In this document: positions 41,894 to 45,940 of the stretch, one piece after another | Layout of the letters: each line of letters begins with the position of its first letter | Position numbering within the stretch: the first letter of the stretch is position 1 | Source of the DNA: Deltaproteobacteria bacterium | Lineage (GTDB): Bacteria > Desulfobacterota > Desulfuromonadia > Desulfuromonadales > BM103 | Assembly: GCA_024636215.1 (NCBI GenBank) | Contig: JAGXHL010000034.1 | Location: 1-45,940 of the forward strand | Reading direction: 5' to 3' | Length of the DNA: 45,940 bases | Notes under the pieces: model-generated | Told to the model about the DNA's origin: nothing | Database searches by the model: none | What the model saw: only the letters and a program-made list of their open reading frames with translations | Position numbers and translations under genes: made by a program

Positions 41894-42165
41894 TACCTGT
41901 CCTTTTAAAAAGATAATTGATGTCGTGTTAAAAATTGTATAGAAGGGTGCTGGATATGGGAAGGGGCTCTCCGACCAATGAGGGTGCACGTGAAAGCCCA
42001 TAAAATGGAGTGTATGCGGTATTGTATATATAATAATTCTATAAGATTTACATTTTTTTGAACCAGATTATAACGACCAGTATGAAATTCTTTTTCTGGT
42101 TGAATATTCATGCCTCCATCAAATCTGCCCGGCAAGTCTTGCCAGCCGGGCAGGGGAATAGGTTA
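41894..42165. other. 272-base non-coding stretch between two island genes
   Basis: The part at 42005-42070 is very rich in A and T and probably holds the promoter of the minus-strand gene starting at 41893. A 9-bp hairpin lies at 42125-42153. I see no RNA gene or repeat beyond these. Confidence 0.6.
42125..42153 (-). terminator. GC-rich hairpin downstream of the 42166-42741 gene
   Basis: CTGCCCGGC (42125-42133) and GCCGGGCAG (42145-42153) form a perfect 9-bp stem around an 11-base loop, 12 bases past the stop of the minus-strand gene. On that strand only ATTTG follows, so termination may be weak. Confidence 0.55.
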
Positions 42166-42741
42166 TTATCCTTCTACCGTCCAATTGAATTTCTCATGGT
42201 CGCAAAAGGGACACACATCGGCCTCTTGATCCAGAAACCTGTCGAAAGAGCACTCAAACCGAATTTTGTGAATTGAGCAATTGAACCAATAGTGCTCACT
42301 AGAGGAGGATAGGATATTGTCAGGTAGGAATCCGATGTTACCGTTGGAGAGACCATACACATGCTCTTGCACAGCGCCGATGGTGCCGTAGCGATCCATG
42401 TCTTTAGTTCCATGACAGAATGGGCAGATCTTGTCAGCTCCTACAATGACGACTTCCTTGAGACTGGCCCTGAACAAGTGCTCGCATCTCAGGTCCTGTA
42501 GCCAGTGACGCATGTGGTCGCCACGATAGCCACCCTCATGTATCACTACTTGACTTTTACTCAAATTGCGAAGCCTGATATTGGCCTTCTTGCGGTAGGC
42601 ATACCATCCCTGAATGTTCCCTGTGTTGCTGTGATGAGAGGGTGTGTGATGGGCCCTAATTGCCAGGTTGGATTGCTGTGCGATGCGGGCTTTGCTACTA
42701 ATGGCTAAGAGGAGGTTTCTTCTTCTGCGATTTTTTTTCAT
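42166..42741 (-). CDS. Hypothetical protein with C-terminal cysteine-pair motifs
   Basis: A 191-residue protein I do not recognise. The N terminus is very basic (KKNRRRRN), and CPFCHGTKD and CPFCDHEKF each carry a CxxC pair, with other cysteines between them. It may bind zinc and nucleic acid. The start ATG at 42741 has AAGGAG about nine bases upstream. It is transcribed divergently from the HTH gene at 42842, and its likely promoter shares the palindromic operator region, so it is probably the gene controlled by that repressor. Confidence 0.7.
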   Translation of the reverse strand: MKKNRRRRNLLLAISSKARIAQQSNLAIRAHHTPSHHSNTGNIQGWYAYRKKANIRLRNLSKSQVVIHEGGYRGDHMRHWLQDLRCEHLFRASLKEVVIVGADKICPFCHGTKDMDRYGTIGAVQEHVYGLSNGNIGFLPDNILSSSSEHYWFNCSIHKIRFECSFDRFLDQEADVCPFCDHEKFNWTVEG

Positions 42742-42769
42742 GACAGGGGCTCCTTGTCGTGCTAGGTTG

Positions 42770-42825
42770 ATGCCGTATGGAATAGCTGCTTTGTATTTCT
42801 ATGCCATATGGCATAGACTGTCAAG
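42770..42825. promoter_or_regulatory. Divergent promoters sharing a perfect 18-bp palindromic operator
   Basis: CTATGCCATATGGCATAG (42799-42816) is a perfect palindrome. A degenerate second copy, ATGCCGTATGGAATAG, lies at 42770-42785. For the plus-strand gene, TTGTAT (42791-42796) and TAGACT (42814-42819) are spaced 17 bases. For the minus strand, TTGACA (42824-42819) and TAGAAA (42801-42796) are spaced 17 bases. In both, the palindrome lies between or over the promoter boxes, so a bound repressor would block both directions. Confidence 0.75.
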
Positions 42826-42841
42826 GCCAAAATGAGCTGCT

Positions 42842-43108
42842 ATGGACGAAGAAACTACTGAACAAGAAGCATGCAGAATATATCGTGAGCAATTTGCCGA
42901 GCGATTGACCAAGGCCTTGGCTACAGCGGCGGTGTCTCAAAGTGCTTTGTCCAAACGAATTGGCGGCGCGTACTCGCAGGCAACGATAAGCAGAGTGGCT
43001 TCCGCGAGGAGGATGGCCGATTCCTATCTGGTCGTACTTTTGGCACAAGAGATCGGTTGCAGTGCTGAATGGTTGCTCACAGGTGAGGGCGAATCTGGTT
43101 TGGATTAA
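42842..43108 (+). CDS. Short HTH repressor/controller protein
   Basis: An 88-residue protein with a helix-turn-helix: RLTKALATAAVSQSALSKRIGGAYSQATISRVASARR contains the two helices, and QEIGCSAEWLLTGEG is the segment that follows the domain in CI-type repressors. It lacks the S24 peptidase domain of full-length LexA/CI repressors. It faces the minus-strand genes across the palindromic operators and lies 155 bases before hsdR on the same strand. It may be the island repressor, or a controller of the restriction genes. The ribosome site is weak. Confidence 0.8.
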   Translation: MDEETTEQEACRIYREQFAERLTKALATAAVSQSALSKRIGGAYSQATISRVASARRMADSYLVVLLAQEIGCSAEWLLTGEGESGLD

Positions 43109-43263
43109 CCTTACTGATCGGCTGCAAGTAAGTAATGAGTTTTTGAGTTGTGCTAGTAACGACGTAACCCCTTTTGTTTACTACGCCGCTTTTAGTCACG
43201 ACGACACCATATTTGGCCTTACTATTGTGAGGCATATTAGTCATGTGATTTGCAGGGGGAAAA

Positions 43264-45940
43264 TTGACGCCAGCACCGGAAGCTGAAGCCCGAGAACAAA
43301 TTGATGCAACACTCGCTGCATGCGGTTGGATCGTGCAGGATGTCACTGCCACGAACATCCATGCCGGTCGTGGTGTTGCTCTCCGTGAATTCCCGCTCGC
43401 ACCTGGGCATGGCTTTGCTGACTATCTCCTCTATATCGATGGCAAGGCCGCCGGCGTCATCGAAGCCAAAAAAGTTGGTAGCACTTTAATCGGTGTCGAA
43501 GTTCAATCCGCCAAGTACACAACCGGTCTGCCCGCGGGACTTCCTTCTTGGCACAATCCTTTACCCTTCTGTTACGAATCAACCGGTGTCGAGACACGCT
43601 TCACAAATGGACTTGACCCTGCTCCCCGTTCACGCAATGTCTTCGCTTTTCACCGCCCAGAGAATCTCGCCGCTTTACTTGATGGCTCTCTGAGTGAACA
43701 GGTTCCTCTCGCCGCAGAAGATGGACCGGTGTGGCAACCCGCGACCTTCCTTGCTCGCATGCAGCAGATGCCAGAGCTGAAAACCGAGGGCCTCTGGCCG
43801 GCGCAAATCAAAGCCATCCAGAACCTCGAAGTCTCGCTCAAGGAGAACCGCCCGCGCGCGCTGATCCAGATGGCTACCGGTAGCGGCAAGACTTTTACCT
43901 CAATCAATTTCATCTACCGCCTGATCAAGTTCGCCGGCGCCAAGCGGGTGTTGTTCCTGGTCGACCGGGGCAATCTTGGCAAGCAGACTCTCAAAGAGTT
44001 CCAACAGTACGTCTCGCCCTACAATAATTACAAATTCAGCGAAGAGTACATCGTTCAACGCTTGACCTCTAACACCCTCGACACCACGGCGCGGGTTTGT
44101 ATCTGTACCATCCAGCGCCTGTTCTCCATGCTGAAAGGGCGCGACTTGCCGGTGGAGCTCGAAGAGGAGATCGACAGCGGATTCGACAGCCTGTTCAAGG
44201 AGCCGGAACCGCTCGAGTATAATCCGGTTATCCCTATCGAGACCTTCGACATCATCGTCACCGACGAATGCCACCGTTCCATCTACAACCTCTGGCGCCA
44301 GGTGCTCGATTATTTCGATGCTTCCCTGATCGGCCTCACCGCTACGCCGAGCAAGCAAACCTTCGGTTTCTTCAACCAGAATCTGGTCATGGAGTATGGT
44401 CACGAGCAGGCGGTCGCCGACGGTGTTAACGTCAATTACGATGTTTATCGTATTCGCACCCAGATAAGTGAGCAGGGCGGCAATGTTGAGTCCGGCTACT
44501 ATGTCGACAAACGCGACCGCGAGACCCGCGAGGTGCGCTGGGAACAGTTGGACGACGACTTCCAGTATGACCCCAACCAGCTCGACAAGGACGTGGTCGC
44601 CATCGACCAGATCCGCAAGGTCGTTCAGACCTATCGCGACAAGCTGTTCACGGAAATTTTCCCAAACCGCACCGAGGTGCCGAAGACGCTGATCTTTGCC
44701 AAGGACGATTCTCACGCGGAGGATATCGTCAAGATTGTGCGCGAGGAGTTCGGCAAGGGCAACGAGTTTGCCCAGAAGATTACCTACCGCACCACCGGCG
44801 CCAAACCCGAAGACCTGATTGCTTCGTTTCGCAACAGCTATTTTCCGCGCATCGTCGTCACCGTCGACATGATTGCCACAGGCACCGACATCAAAGCGGT
44901 CGAAGTGGTCTTCTTCATGCGTTCGGTCAAGTCGCGTGCCTACTTCGAGCAAATGAAGGGTCGCGGTGTACGCATAATTGACGACAACGACTTGCAGTCG
45001 GTCACCCCGGATGCCGTCACCAAGGATCACTTTGTCATCGTCGATGCCGTCGGGGTCTGCGAGCAGGACCAGACCGACTCGCGGCCGATGGAGCGAAAGA
45101 AGAACGTCAGCTTCGAAAAGCTGATGCAAGCCGTTGCCTTTGGCAATACCGAACCGGACGTAGTCTCTTCGGTCGCCGCGCGTCTGGCGCGGATGGAAAA
45201 GAAGCTGACGACGGAAGAGCAGGCGCAGGTTATTGAACTAACCGATGGCAAGACACTCAAGGAACTGAACAGCGACCTGGTCAATGCCCTTAATCCAGAC
45301 AATCACATCGCCCAGGCGCAACAGGATTCTGGAATCAGCGAGCCGGACGCCAAGCAGGTCAAACAGGCAGCGGCCAAGTTGGTTGGCGATGCTGCAAAAC
45401 CACTCTGCAATCCGCAGTTACGCGAGCTGCTGCTGGCAATTAAAAAAAAGAACGAGCAGATTATTGATACGGTCAGCCCCGATACTGTTATCTTCGCCGG
45501 GTTCACCGAGGAGAAGGCCAGAAGCGTGGTCGAGTCGTTCGAGCAGTTTATTGCCGACAACAAGGACGAGATTACCGCCTTGCAGGTGCTCTATGGTACT
45601 CCATACAAGCAGCGACTGCGGTTTGAGGATGTGCGTGAGTTGGCCGAGAAGCTGGTCGCTCAGGTCGATCAATTACGCATCTACCAGACTCATCCGCAAG
45701 GGTGGGAGAAGCGGGTGCCCGATGAGCTGTGGGCGGCCTATCAGAAGCTTGAAGCGAGCAAGGTGCGTGGCGCGGCGGCCAATCATATTCTGACCGACCT
45801 GGTGTCGTTGGTGCGCTTTGCTATGCATCAGGATAATGAGCTGGTGTCGTTCCCGGAGAAGGTGCAGGTCAACTTCCGGGCGTGGTTGGCGCAGCAGCAG
45901 GCGAGTGGTAAGCGTTTTACTGATGAACAGCGTAAGTGGC
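43264..45940 (+). CDS. hsdR: Type I restriction enzyme, HsdR motor/nuclease subunit (3' end cut off)
   Basis: At least 892 residues are visible; the frame is open at the right edge. The N-terminal nuclease has D53 in GFADYLLYI and E67-x-K69 in VIEAKK, a PD-(D/E)xK site. The superfamily 2 motor follows: Walker A MATGSGKT near residue 203, DECH at 334-337, LTATPS near 360, and VDMIATGTDI with MRSVKSRAYFEQMKGRGVR for motifs V-VI. The start is TTG at 43264, preceded by AGGGGG; an in-frame stop lies 6 codons before, so nothing upstream is missed. hsdM and hsdS are not in the window and may follow. No inactivating change is seen. Confidence 0.93.
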   Translation, partial: MTPAPEAEAREQIDATLAACGWIVQDVTATNIHAGRGVALREFPLAPGHGFADYLLYIDGKAAGVIEAKKVGSTLIGVEVQSAKYTTGLPAGLPSWHNPLPFCYESTGVETRFTNGLDPAPRSRNVFAFHRPENLAALLDGSLSEQVPLAAEDGPVWQPATFLARMQQMPELKTEGLWPAQIKAIQNLEVSLKENRPRALIQMATGSGKTFTSINFIYRLIKFAGAKRVLFLVDRGNLGKQTLKEFQQYVSPYNNYKFSEEYIVQRLTSNTLDTTARVCICTIQRLFSMLKGRDLPVELEEEIDSGFDSLFKEPEPLEYNPVIPIETFDIIVTDECHRSIYNLWRQVLDYFDASLIGLTATPSKQTFGFFNQNLVMEYGHEQAVADGVNVNYDVYRIRTQISEQGGNVESGYYVDKRDRETREVRWEQLDDDFQYDPNQLDKDVVAIDQIRKVVQTYRDKLFTEIFPNRTEVPKTLIFAKDDSHAEDIVKIVREEFGKGNEFAQKITYRTTGAKPEDLIASFRNSYFPRIVVTVDMIATGTDIKAVEVVFFMRSVKSRAYFEQMKGRGVRIIDDNDLQSVTPDAVTKDHFVIVDAVGVCEQDQTDSRPMERKKNVSFEKLMQAVAFGNTEPDVVSSVAARLARMEKKLTTEEQAQVIELTDGKTLKELNSDLVNALNPDNHIAQAQQDSGISEPDAKQVKQAAAKLVGDAAKPLCNPQLRELLLAIKKKNEQIIDTVSPDTVIFAGFTEEKARSVVESFEQFIADNKDEITALQVLYGTPYKQRLRFEDVRELAEKLVAQVDQLRIYQTHPQGWEKRVPDELWAAYQKLEASKVRGAAANHILTDLVSLVRFAMHQDNELVSFPEKVQVNFRAWLAQQQASGKRFTDEQRKW

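Noticed and set aside
43900..45129. 409-residue open frame on the minus strand
   Set aside because: It is antisense to the well-supported hsdR frame with motor and nuclease motifs; codon bias of hsdR keeps the opposite frame open.

Overview
The window looks like a chromosomal segment of a Desulfuromonas/Geobacter-type bacterium (Desulfuromonadia, formerly Deltaproteobacteria). The main basis is the run xre-pilMNOPQ-aroK-aroB-(TPR)-(roadblock)-aroQ-pepP-accB-accC, an order I associate with that group, together with a menaquinone gene of the futalosine pathway (mqnA) and moderate GC content. No species can be named from the sequence.

Region 1 (1-1234) is accessory. A perfect 17-copy GAAAAGT array, which runs off the left edge, lies upstream of a four-helix-bundle protein of the 23S rRNA intervening-sequence family. 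Related heptamers in inverted orientation follow the gene. A MntA/HepT (MNT/HEPN) toxin-antitoxin pair comes next.

Region 2 (1306-22434) is an O-antigen or surface-polysaccharide locus of the ABC-transporter type. It holds sugar-nucleotide enzymes (UDP-glucuronate decarboxylase, GalE, and Glf, which makes UDP-galactofuranose), the exporter pair Wzm/Wzt, six intact glycosyltransferases of several families, three methyltransferases, a B12-binding radical SAM protein, a short-chain dehydrogenase and a HAD-type multidomain protein. Many genes overlap or nearly abut, so this is probably one long transcription unit or a few. Signs of reshuffling include a 3' relic of a GT2 gene (17580-17880), a shift to A/T-rich sequence inside wzt, and a VapBC pair plus a lone Phd-like antitoxin inserted before the last glycosyltransferase. 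A relic of a second vapB tail lies just upstream of vapBC.

Region 3 (22611-23329) is a second HEPN/MNT pair, in reversed gene order (toxin-like subunit first).

Region 4 (23369-39323) is core chromosome. It has prepilin peptidase pilD, a consensus promoter driving a small XRE regulator, the type IV pilus assembly genes pilMNOPQ, two shikimate-pathway genes, a TPR protein and an MglB-like roadblock protein, aroQ, pepP, the biotin carboxyl carrier/biotin carboxylase pair accBC, a lipoate/octanoate ligase-fold protein, a secreted hypothetical protein, mqnA and a convergent Nudix hydrolase. Strong terminators follow pilQ and accC.

Region 5 (39386-45940) starts at tRNA-Leu(UAA) and looks like an integrated island. 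On the minus strand are a tyrosine recombinase split into two tightly coupled reading frames, whose usual first catalytic arginine reads serine, a small wHTH protein, and two cysteine-containing proteins I do not recognise. A divergent promoter region with a perfect 18-bp palindrome separates these from a short HTH repressor/controller gene. A type I restriction HsdR subunit follows and is cut by the right edge. The far end of the island is outside the window. I found no demonstrably new system. The best leads are the repeat-flanked four-helix-bundle unit, the split and probably inactive integrase, and the operator switch beside hsdR with its unknown cysteine-pair proteins.
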